From contig RBNI01004711.1 of NCBI GenBank assembly GCA_003990745.1, positions 1-13,583 on the forward strand: a DNA stretch of 13,583 nucleotides, in the 5' to 3' direction. Origin of the DNA: Jimgerdemannia flammicorona (taxonomy: Eukaryota > Mucoromycota > Endogonomycetes > Endogonales > Endogonaceae). Below are positions 1 through 8,411 of the stretch, piece by piece (position 1 is the stretch's first letter; each line of letters begins with the position of its first letter). The position numbers and the translations under genes were made by a program. The notes under the pieces were generated by a model, which saw only the letters and a list, made by a program, of their open reading frames with translations, did not search any database and was not told where the DNA came from.

Positions 1-1330
1 GAAGGGCTGTGGGGATGGAGGAAGGGATGTCTCTTACCGAAGTCATCCTTCTTTTTTTTTGGGGGGGAAGGGAGGGGATTGGGATTGGGAAAGAGAGGGT
101 GGGCATGTCGTTTACCTGACGAGATGATATCGCTGGTATATTCATATCTTGTATGATTTTATATGGTGTTGGATTCATTCCACTCTACTATGATCATCAT
201 TGTATTGTCGCCAAATTTTTTGCATTGTTTTGATGCACACTGACTTGGGCACAATGTTGTAGAGAAAAAGCTCATTGTATATGATAAACCACATTTTTTC
301 AATCTCTTGCTCTTAATTTTGATAACATTTACAAACCCCAGTGGTGGTTCATCTACAAAATTTAACTCTGAACTATGCTTTCATTTTATTTTATTTTATT
401 TTGTGCGCTCCGACAAGTATAAATTCTCATTCGATCCAATGCACGTAGGTCTTGCGCCTTGGTTGGGGTTCAGAGAATCACCATTCCCCGAGCCAAAGAC
501 CTCGGAGAATGATCTCATCCACCCGTCGATCGATTCCATTTTGGGAATTGTCGGGTACTAAATTAGTAGAACTTTGCCAAGGGATGTTATTTTCGACGCA
601 AATGTGGCTTATATTCTTGTCCGTATTCTATTTTTACACTGAAACGTCAAATTTATTATGTTCGCGCGATGGGCCCCGCCATTCAACGTTTCAGTATATA
701 TATACGTCATAAATACGGCCGAGGGATGAGACCGTAGACGTCATTCATGTGTTTCAGTGTACAAAATGCAAATTGGCTAAGTTCGCATTTCGCTCTTTCT
801 ACTATGTGGAATTCGCGAAATACGACGTTCTTAGATACTAGGCTCGCGCCACTGCAGCATCGAATTGCCTGCCATCATTTAGCCAGTCGAGCACCGTTGG
901 TAGGCGTATGGGCGATATTTTAATGTGGTAGATATGGTTCGGATGGGTGATGGCGAGGTTAATATTTAATTGTTCTTCGCTTTACCTCGGACAATTTATG
1001 GATGTGATAGTATGCTGTTCTCTTCACCGAATAGTTCAACAGGTCACGCTGAGAAAAGTCAGAAATTGCTGCCCAAAACCACTGGACACAAATCCTTAAG
1101 ATACCGTGCAATAACGAGGGCACTTTATGATGCTAGGAAGGGAGCTGATGACAATTGAAAGAAGCCTGAGCTACATATTTATATATGAATACAGACACAG
1201 ATACGGCCACGAGTTTCCTTTTTCTTGTTTCAATATAGAATGAACGAAGTGTGAATGCAAACAATGGCACATAAGCCTCAAACCACAACCGGCAATGCTA
1301 CGTCGGCTAATGTCCTCACCATACGATGGA
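1..1330. other. Stretch without a supported gene
   Basis: Only short open frames occur here and none resembles a known family. A poly-T/poly-G run lies at 51-68 and a TTTTA microsatellite near 382-402. On the minus strand an ATG at 145-143 is followed by a possible GTAAAC donor and a later GTAAGA donor, which would allow the 5' end of a gene leaving the window to the left. The implied second exon would be only about 13 bases, so I do not call it. An 11-bp inverted repeat sits at 635-761. Confidence 0.5.
635..761. repeat. Short inverted repeat, possible tiny MITE relic
   Basis: TACACTGAAAC at 635-645 is matched exactly by its reverse complement at 751-761, with a partial third copy (GTTTCAGTATA) at 689-699. 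The 127-bp span is AT-rich inside. I see no convincing target-site duplication outside the repeats, so a mobile origin is only a possibility. Confidence 0.3.
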
Positions 1331-1339
1331 CTAGATAAT

Positions 1340-2330
1340 TTATCGATGATGAACCCCTCGCGACTCTTGTTGGTTATGAGGCCAGGGTTGAAGTACTCGA
1401 TCTCCTGCGTCTAGATTACACGTCAAATGCTGGCTACACACGATGCATTTCTTGAAGTGATTGTTGCGGACGTGAGACCCGAGAACGTCGGCGGACAGAC
1501 GGAACTGGGTTAAGATTATACCGGGGCAGTTTGACAATAGCAAACTGACTGGCGGATTCGCGAGGCGCTGTCGGTGCCGGAGAGGTGACGTAGGGCCTTG
1601 TCATTAAATGCCGGCCGAGAGACATTGACAAACTGCAGAGAGTTGCAAGTGACGATCACCTCGGTAAGGGTGAATCTCGAGATACCCTTGCACCCTGTGA
1701 CGACAAGACACCCAAGAGTGTCGGCGCCTCTAAAACAGTACAGAAACGGCACATTGGAGAGGCGCATGCAATTGTTTGAGCTGAACGACCTCGAGACACT
1801 GACCGACGGAGGCGATCGACGCAGGATACAGTCCATGACACGGTCAGGGCGTGCTTGGATGTTAGATACACGAAGACAGCAGAGATACGCGAGTTCCTTG
1901 ACTAATTCTGAGTACTCTGCGCCGTAGACCTCGGGGTGTCGGTAAGGTCCAGCCGTGTCAAGTTGGGCCAGCATCTTCTGACAGCCGCCAAAGCTTTACC
2001 ACTGCATTGCGTGTAGCAGTGAGGGAAAGCTGGGTGAGACGTAACCAGTGAGTTCTCATGCTGCGGATGACGGGGTCAGTGACCCAGGTAGGAGGATCTT
2101 GAAAGAGTTGACGTTCGGGTAGGACTGAACGAGGTGGTAGAAGCCTTCTTCTGTGTTTGTGGTCCTGCGAGGTGGGAGAGACGGATGGATCGAGATCTGC
2201 TGGCGTAGCTGGCATATTCCGGACGGTCAATCTTGACGAGTTCGTCGTATGTTTCGAAAGTGAGATTTGTGTATAGCAAACAGGTGGCGGGTATGCCTTA
2301 ACTGGGGCGAGGTTACGCATATTGCAGCCA
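1340..2330 (-). pseudogene. F-box/leucine-rich-repeat (AMN1/Grr1-like) protein, frameshifted remnant
   Basis: Read on the minus strand, pieces in all three frames look like one LRR protein. In order from the 5' side they include YDELVKIDRPEYASY (near 2230), WVTDPVIRSM and LTQLSLTA (near 2040-2095), LVVTGCKGIS (near 1690-1720), LQFVNVS followed by FNDKALRHLSG, and LLSNCPGI (near 1530). The spacing of L..L.L..C positions and the 'VTGCKGIS' type of turn are typical of cysteine-containing LRRs in F-box substrate adaptors of SCF ubiquitin ligases. The frame changes several times, so no full-length product is possible from this sequence. I see no clear F-box itself; the 5' piece is at most its edge. 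Orientation and LRR character are moderately supported. The F-box assignment is an inference from the overall pattern. An LRR protein of another class remains possible. Confidence 0.45.
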
Positions 2331-2450
2331 TAATCATTATCAATCTTGACGTAGGTGAGTATGACTTCTGCAATCTCCAGAAAGATTGTACGGGTCTTTG
2401 GAAGGGTCTTGCGAGGGATCTTGGCATCGTTGAGATACGGATACGAGTAT

Positions 2451-2522
2451 GGACGGTGGAACTAGTACGGACGGTGGAACTAGTACGGACGGTGGAGCTA
2501 GTATGGACGGTTGAACTGGAAC
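2451..2522. repeat. 18-bp minisatellite, four copies
   Basis: The unit GGACGGTGGAACTAGTAC repeats at 2451-2468, 2469-2486, 2487-2504 and 2505-2522, the last two copies with a few substitutions. A fifth, interrupted copy follows to about 2550. Because 18 is divisible by three, each open frame reads a six-residue repeat (for example TVRTSS on the minus strand). It lies just upstream of the F-box/LRR remnant in that gene's orientation. Whether it was ever coding is unknown. Confidence 0.85.
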
Positions 2523-2622
2523 GGAAGACAAACGGTGGTTGAACTGGTACGGAACAAAAAATACCAGTCACACGTGCCATCGCTCTATAAAAAAACCCGG
2601 GTTAAGCGAATGGTGTTAAAGA

Positions 2623-2631
2623 CCAGACGAC
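2623..2631. repeat. Left target-site duplication of poly(A) element
   Basis: CCAGACGAC immediately precedes the element. CCAGATAAC at 3851-3859 immediately follows its poly(A) tail. The two agree at seven of nine positions and the two differences are C-to-T and G-to-A, the same mutation type that separates the element copies. Confidence 0.6.
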
Positions 2632-3814
2632 CGTCCCTTTCTCCGCTACCTTACCGGTCACAAGGTTTGGTAGGCAACCTTCCGAGTCCCCTTTCCCCTA
2701 TTACTGCCCCCTCTACTTTGGGTTGGTTTGCTATGCCTGCATGGGCATGGTGGGAGGAGGACAATGATGATGAGTTGCCCTTTTATTGGTGCCTGATCAG
2801 TGTCTTCTCCACTTTTTTGCAGATTCTGGTGCCTTTGGCTGCATCTGGAGTGTACCTGTTTTGGTGCAGCACCTTCTTCCTTTTGCTATTGCCAACAAGG
2901 TGTTGTCTTGGTGTATCATGGGCTATGTAGGGAGTTGGCTGACCTTGGGCATTAAGTGCTTAGTATAGGTTACCTGCAGGTCCTCGGTGTCTATAGTAAG
3001 GCCCTCTGGCTTTGGTGAGCTTCCCAGTGAGCATGGTTCTGGCATAGATGACTGTTTTTTGGGTGTTATTGAGATGGGAGGAGAGATGGCCATTACAGAT
3101 AGGAGGAAGGGCAATAATGGTGAATCAGTGGGGTATCAGGCTGGGAGTAGTTATTGGGGCTGGGGTGGACAGTATTTCAGTAGGGTCTTTTGATTGGCCA
3201 GTGGGGGGTGGGGTGGTGCAAGGGCTGGTATCCTGGCTATATCCAACTAGAACTGGGAGCTGATATGGTAATACAATTAAGGTCTACAGGCTTAGGGAGT
3301 GGAGCCTTCCTTATATGGCTGTACCCAACTAGAACCAGAAGCTGACACAGCAACATGATTGAGGCCTGCAGGCTCAGGGAGTGGGAGTGGGGTCTTTTCT
3401 GGCCCTAGCCCATATGTAAGTTCTTTGTAGAAGGTTCTATGTATAAGTTCTTTACTCACCCACTCTGAATCTACTTTGCTCTCTGTTGATTAGTTAGGGG
3501 GTTTTTCTTTACCTCAGGCTTTCTTTTGGAGTTCAGAAGACTATTCTTTATTCAGTCCTGGTGCTGCTAGATCTGATGTGTAGGTGTGCTCTCACATGTA
3601 AATGATGATCCAGCCCTAATGAGCAGACAAGTCTAGTCTATATTATGGGGGTCAATGTAGCTGATATTTGACAGGCATAGCTGGAGTAGTGGGACTGCTG
3701 GATAGTTTAGTAGCTTAGATTAATAGGGGGATATTATTCAGTAAGTGGTAGGGGAGAGTTTTGGCCTATATAGTCTAGATTCTCTTCCAATAAAAATCCA
3801 TGAGACTATGAGTC

Positions 3815-3850
<36 letters not shown>
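2632..3850 (+). mobile_element. Non-autonomous poly(A)-tailed retroelement, copy 1, full length
   Basis: This 1219-bp unit starts where its homology with the copy at 4254 starts. It ends in a 32-base poly(A) run (3819-3850), with AATAAA at 3789-3794 shortly before it. Nine-base flanks (2623-2631 and 3851-3859) look like target-site duplications. The last ~120 bases before the poly(A) closely match, in reverse orientation, the sequence at 13451-13583, which also ends in a long A-run. No reverse transcriptase, endonuclease or other known domain appears in any frame; the longest frame (to 2930) shows no family. Poly(A) tail plus target duplication is the signature of LINE-machinery mobilisation. 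A non-autonomous LINE derivative or an unusually long SINE-like element therefore fits. A retrocopy of a long non-coding RNA cannot be excluded. Confidence 0.7.
3234..3388 (+). repeat. Internal 82-bp tandem duplication in copy 1
   Basis: The segment starting TGGCTATATCCAACTAGAAC at 3234 is repeated from 3316 (TGGCTGTACCCAACTAGAAC), including the later 'GCTGATAT/GCTGACAC' and 'GGCTTAGGGAGTGG/GGCTCAGGGAGTGG' blocks. The second copy of the element shows at least one such block near 4920-4960. The duplication is diverged, again mostly by transitions. Confidence 0.7.
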
Positions 3851-3852
<2 letters not shown>

Positions 3853-4253
3853 AGATAACAATGCAATCATTATAGTGTGGTCTTAATCAAGAAAGGAGGA
3901 AAAGTGCAAAGATAGTAATCCAATGTCCTACATTATTAAACAAGACATATATATAATTTGGAGATATTAAAATATATTACTTTTAAAATCTTACCTCTAG
4001 TGGCTTAGTAGGACTTAAAAACTAGTTATAGCTTTAATATTACATCTTCCTCAGCCTTTTGTATATTTTGCAATCTAACAAGTTGAAGCTTTTGAGTTTT
4101 CTCTATTAACCTAATATCTTATCATGCTCTACAGAATAAATGATGGTAGATTCTCTTATGAAAGTCCTTCCAAAGATGAAATTTAACATATATATCAAAG
4201 AAATAGATATCATAGATATCTCTATGACAATCTACAGTACTGGAAACTGATGA
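3851..4253. other. AT-rich spacer between the two retroelement copies
   Basis: After the right target-site duplication (3851-3859) this stretch is AT-rich with no open frame of note and no similarity that I can see to the flanking element copies. It begins cleanly at the end of the poly(A) tract. It ends where the homology of copy 2 begins, at the same internal base as the start of copy 1. Confidence 0.55.
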
Positions 4254-4965
4254 TGCCCTTTCTCCACTATCTTACTAGTCACAAGGTTTGTTCTGAGTTC
4301 CTTTTCCCCTATTACTACTTTCTCTACCTTAGGTTGGTTTATTGTATCTGCAAGAGCATGGTGAGAGAGAGATAATAGTGATGAGTTGTTTCTTTATTAG
4401 TATCAGATTAGTATCTTCTCTACTTTTTCATAGTTTCTGGTGCCTTTGACTGCATCTGAAGTATACTTGTTTTGGTGTGGCACCTTCTTTCTTTTATTAT
4501 TATTAACAAGATATTGTCTGATATATTATAGACTATATATGAAGTCAGCTGATCTTAGATGTCAAGTACCAATATAGGTTATCTGCAGATCCTTAGTATC
4601 TGTGGTGGGCCCTCTGAGCTTTGGTGAGCTTTTCAGTGAGTGCAGTTCTGGTATAGGTAACTGCTTTTCAGAGAGAGTCAGGATGGGAGAGGAGATGGCT
4701 ATTATAGATAGATAGAAGGATAATAATAGTGAACCAATAGAGTACCAAGCTGGGGGTGATCATTGGGGCTAGGGCAGGTACTGCTTCAGTGGGATCTTTT
4801 GATTGATATAGAGTAGTTAGGTGATAGGTATCACTTTTGACTACTTTTGGCAATTTGTAGAGTTGGGTCCCAGTTATTAAAAGTGACTAGAAGACCCAAG
4901 ACTACTCAGGTCAGACATCTTGGCTATACTCAACTAGAACTGAGAGCTGATATAGCAATATGTAT
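4254..4965 (+). mobile_element. Retroelement copy 2, transition-mutated and 3'-truncated
   Basis: The order of sequence blocks matches copy 1 from its first bases (GTCCCTTTCTCC against TGCCCTTTCTCC) to about the TGGCTAT...CAACTAGAAC block. It lacks the later 3' part and poly(A). In the gap-free comparison of 2769-2900 with 4380-4511, a hand count gives 23 C-to-T or G-to-A changes towards copy 2, 3 opposite transitions and 2 transversions. Many changes create TpA. A ~80-bp block at about 4825-4915 has no counterpart in copy 1. No coding potential remains. The pattern is what repeat-induced point mutation or methylation-linked deamination would leave. Confidence 0.75.
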
Positions 4966-5643
4966 ATAAGAGGGTTGCTTTTTAGGGTAACCATTACATA
5001 GTTCTGGAAGGGTTTTCTGGAAGTTCTAGATATTCTGGAAGACTGTTTTCTTATGGTCAAGATCAATTTCATATGGAGTACATCCTCTACACTTATTGAT
5101 TTCAAGATTGGGTTGATGTCTCAACCAAAATCCTTTTTCGGACTAGTTCTAGATGTTCAGGATTTTCTGTATTTCAGGAAGTTTAAGAAACTAAGACCAG
5201 CTTAGTTGAATTGGCGTATCACTGCAGACAATACCCAATTAGGAAATTTCGTGATGGGGTTAGGAGTAGGACCTAATGGGAAGTGGATTTACTTAAGAGT
5301 GGTTTGTAGGTTATTAAATAGGTTTATTCACTATTCATGATATTGCTATACTAGGAGTAGTTGTGTGAAGGGATAATGTGGGGAAGTACTCAGAAGTTGT
5401 GTTTGGATTGTTCAAGTCTCATATTCTGAGGTCTGGGGGAGGGGGTATTTATACTAGTGAGGGGCTATCTGGACTATGCTAAATATAGATGTAGCACTAA
5501 GTGCCTTGCTGAGTCAGAATATAGTCACATAGTACAATGGTGATCTGACATGTCAAGAGGCCATCTGACTGCTGAGTTAGTTTACAGTCACATCGTACAA
5601 GGCTAATCTAACTATACTATGACTGCTAAGCTATTTATAGGTT
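4966..5643 (-). other. LTR-like or promoter-like region, boundaries unresolved
   Basis: No gene is visible. On the minus strand a good TATA-type sequence (TATAAATACCCCC, about 5442-5454) is followed by a C-rich stretch, and the imperfect ~60-bp direct repeats at 5508-5624 lie upstream of it. That order (repeats, TATA, transcribed leader) is common in LTR U3-R regions. It sits directly downstream of the acidic minus-strand ORF, where a 3' LTR would be. I could not find a second LTR copy in the window or secure TG...CA ends. Three TTCTGGAA octamers cluster at 5002-5040. Confidence 0.3.
5508..5624. repeat. Imperfect ~60-bp direct repeats
   Basis: GCTGAGTCAGAATATAGTCA at 5508 and GCTGAGTTAGTTTACAGTCA at 5571 open two related units of 63 and about 54 bp. 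Both carry the CACAT(A/C)GTACAA block. A third start (GCTAAG) follows at 5625. The units differ by many transitions and a small deletion. Confidence 0.65.
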
Positions 5644-5928
5644 TTAGGCACTGTCTGGATAGTCTTCGATGATATCACCATCGATGACATCATCTCTGAT
5701 GAAGTAGTCATCTAGGAAGAGTGGTTCGTGGATTACTTCTCCTTGTTGGCTGAGGTAATAATACATTAGAACTTCATCTCCATCCCACAGGATAGCATCG
5801 TCTGTCTCGTATGCTGGATAAGATGTTGGGGGGCGAAGAAGTGGTGTATCATCTTCGTTTTCATCAGATTCGCTGTCTGTATACCTTCTGTAGGTTACAG
5901 CACTATGAGTCACAGTGTAAGTACACAA
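5644..5928 (-). CDS. Acidic ORF of unknown function, perhaps the C-terminus of an element protein
   Basis: The frame runs from a non-ATG codon at 5928 to TAA at 5644 and has no recognised domain. It is strongly acidic, with SESDENEDD near residue 20 and a D/E-rich tail after YYYLSQQGEV and EPLFLDDYF. Such organised composition is unlikely to be chance. There is no ATG at its open end. A CTACAG at about 5895-5900 on the minus strand could be a splice acceptor, so this may be a last exon or the end of a longer, decayed reading frame. The neighbouring LTR-like region just downstream suggests a retrotransposon polyprotein end, but no protease, reverse transcriptase or integrase motif is present to prove that. 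It runs opposite to the Gag remnant to its right. Confidence 0.35.
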   Translation of the reverse strand: MCTYTVTHSAVTYRRYTDSESDENEDDTPLLRPPTSYPAYETDDAILWDGDEVLMYYYLSQQGEVIHEPLFLDDYFIRDDVIDGDIIEDYPDSA

Positions 5929-6125
5929 CCTCTAAGCCACCAAAATCGCATGGCATCCTCAGAACTAATTTGGAAACCACATGTGAGACTACAAAACAAG
6001 AGATCATCTGATTACACAAAATATGCCAGCAAGCACAAGAACCCACCACCAAGATACAAGAATACTAAAAGAAGTACTACAACCATAAGACTGACTCTGA
6101 ACTGCTATAACTAGTTTGGTATACT

Positions 6126-6749
6126 TAGTGCTCCTAATGAGTTAATTTAATCCAGATTGGATTCGGATTGATTCAGATTGAATCCCATCCGGATGGATTC
6201 GAATCAACCATTGTTTTGATTTCCAAATTAGATAATTAAATGTTTACATCAATAACTCAATGAATAATCATCCAAATTTGATGATCTTGGTGTCATTTGA
6301 AAGCCCTTAATAAGGCCTATCTAATGATACCAAGAACATTGAAATACGATCACGCGTTGCCGAGTTATGAAGGAACCCGTCTGAATCGCTGATTTTGGAA
6401 ATTCTTCGATTTGCCGATTTTGGAAATTTTGTCAAATAGAATGTTTTCCTTAATATCTCGGCAACGCGTAATCCAATTTTAATGTTCTTGATATCATTAG
6501 AAAGGCCTTATTAAGGACTTTCAAATGACACTAAGATCATCAAATTTAGATGATTATTCATCGAGTTATTGATGTAAACATTTAATTGTCCAATTTGGAA
6601 ATCAAAACAATGGTTGATTCAAATCCATCCAGATGGGATTTGAATCCAATCCAAGTTGATCTGGATGGGATTCGAATCCAATCCGAGTTGATCTGGATGG
6701 GATTCGAATCCATCTGAATCCCATCCAGATTGACTCGTTCAGAGCACTA
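6126..6749. mobile_element. Foldback MITE with long inverted arms and TA target site
   Basis: Two arms face each other: 6126-6375 and 6446-6749, around a loop of about 70 bases. Outer ends are TA-GTGCTC (6126-6133) and GAGCAC-TA (6742-6749). The arms match through most of their length, for example CAACCATTGTTTTGATTTCC against GGAAATCAAAACAATGGTTG and ACGCGTTGCCGAG against CTCGGCAACGCGT. The right arm is longer because it holds a tandem 32-bp unit (6635-6666, 6667-6698, partial to 6711) containing GGATTCGAATCC. The loop repeats GATTTTGGAAATT. There is no coding frame. TA duplication suggests mobilisation by a Tc1/mariner-type transposase, but that is inferred from the ends only. Confidence 0.75.
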
Positions 6750-8411
6750 TCTGTAGCCAAGTGGCTCAACTCTACTGACTTTCACCATACCAGGACCAGG
6801 ACCGCGTTATACTACCAATTCCAGAACAGCAAGGCCCACCATATTCTTAAGGAAGAAGCAAGAGAAACCCTTCATCAACTATCTGATCCCAAACCTGAAG
6901 CAGGCCCTGCTACAGCCCTACCTGAATCCGAAACCAATACTGAACCAGAACTTGACTTTGAATTAAGTCCATCTGAAATCAGATATATAACTGATTCTGT
7001 CTACTTTGATGCTGAGCAAACCCAAGTACACGGGGACCAAACCGAAGAGGAGGAGGAGTATCTCAGTAAATTCGATCCCGGATACACTGCAGAAGGAGAT
7101 GAATCTCCATCAGGACAGAACACACCTATATAGCAACAGACAGCTATGTATCACCAGACCCACAACTATTACTCCAGCAACTTACACAGACCCAAAGAAC
7201 ACCATCACACTCTGCACCAGTACCTCAAGTAGTACCAGTAACACTACTACCAGCAGTCTAACTACCTCTAGTAAACAATATGGCAAACCAATAGATTCTA
7301 GACCTTACAGCCCAGGTAGCCATAATGGCAGCAACCATTACTGCCTTAGCCGAACAGGCCCGACCTACAAAAAATCTGAGTCTACCTACCTTCAATGGTA
7401 CTGCACAAGAAGTCCAAAGCTTCATTAGTGTAGTTGACACCAACTTCGAAGCCAATCAATGGACCAATGAGCGAGTCACTGACCACATTCTGACAAACAA
7501 TCAAGACCACACTCTGGAACAACTCTTTGCTACCACTACAGCCTATGTCCGCTGAGTTGTTACATTCTTTCAAGGACCTGCCGAAGAATGGTGGTGAACC
7601 CTTCCTGAAAAACCCTCACATGGGACACCCAACCTGCAGTAGTTGCTCAGAATGCAGCAAACAATGCCCCAGGATATGGAGCCCATCCTGCAGCCCCTGG
7701 ACTTAAGCAACTCATGATTGCTCAATATCGCAGTGAAACCATAATCGCTGAATCCCGAGTAAAACTCCACAACCTCAAATTTGATGTATATGGCAAGGAG
7801 GAATTCAAAACCTTCTGTACAAAACTCGAGTCACTCCTGAACACTGTTGGTCTAGGATATATTGCCAATGGTGAAGCATGAAATGGTACAAGAGCAGATC
7901 ATTTATTCGATGCCCTGCCTGAATGACTTACTAGAAAAATCCGAGAACAAGGACGCCTAGTTGGTTGTGACCACCAACAATGGTGCCTGGCAAGAATCAA
8001 GACCATGGTTAAGTGAATCTTAACAGCTGGACCAATTCTGCCCCGAAGACAATTCAACAATAAGGAAAAGATTTGGACCAAGAAAGAAGAACCCAAGCAT
8101 GAAGCATCCTGAGCTCCATCAACATCCACTTCATGGACACTCAGAAATCATGAGCCCACCCAGCCGAGTATCTTCAAGAAACTCACTGAAGGCGAAAGGA
8201 ATGAACTTAGAAGAAGCAGAGCATGCTTCTATTGCCAAAAGACAGGACATATAGCCAGTGCCTGCCCTAACTGAAAACCCCAAACAGCAATATGAGCAAC
8301 TGTTACCACTCTGCACAACCTCAACAATCTGACCACCAGAACACTAGACTTTGTCAAATTAAGACAAACTACTAAGGCCCCAACTAAAGGAAGTCAAAAA
8401 GCAGCTGGATA
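6750..8411 (+). pseudogene. Retrotransposon Gag-like protein with CCHC zinc knuckle, broken
   Basis: Gag packages element RNA. Reading starts in one frame (KWLNSTDFHH near 6760, then an acidic EEEEEYL segment), shifts near 7100-7140 to the frame holding LPTFNGTAQEVQSFI and QGPAEEWW, and shifts again near 7615. The last frame carries LKQLMIAQYRSET, EEFKTFCTKLESLL, ALPE-stop-LTRKI and a perfect C-X2-C-X4-H-X4-C knuckle (CFYCQKTGHIASAC, 8224-8265). This order (spacer, capsid-like core with paired Trp, basic knuckle) matches Ty3/gypsy-type Gag. Stops lie at 7131, 7259 and 7292 (TAG, TAA, TAG). Eight more are all TGA: 7553, 7595, 7879, 7924, 8014, 8110, 8272 and 8293. No protease or polymerase follows; the frame is cut by the repeat element at 8412. 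The true 5' end may lie left of the MITE, in 5930-6125, but no frame there is clear. Confidence 0.75.

Noticed and set aside
1..145. Possible 5' end of a minus-strand gene with donors GTAAAC and GTAAGA
   Set aside because: It needs a ~13-base exon and an acceptor inside a poly-A run, with only ten coding residues visible.
2511..3263. Open frames of 60-139 residues within retroelement copy 1
   Set aside because: They show no known domain and are not preserved in copy 2, so the element is treated as non-coding.
6667..6711. GGATTCGAATCC resembles a tRNA B box, suggesting a tRNA-derived SINE
   Set aside because: It is a 12-bp palindrome within an inverted-repeat element, one base longer than the B box, with no A box, cloverleaf or poly(A).
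7006..7428. 140-residue plus-strand open frame
   Set aside because: It is a Ser/Thr-rich out-of-frame shadow of the Gag remnant; the true Gag motifs lie in the other two frames.
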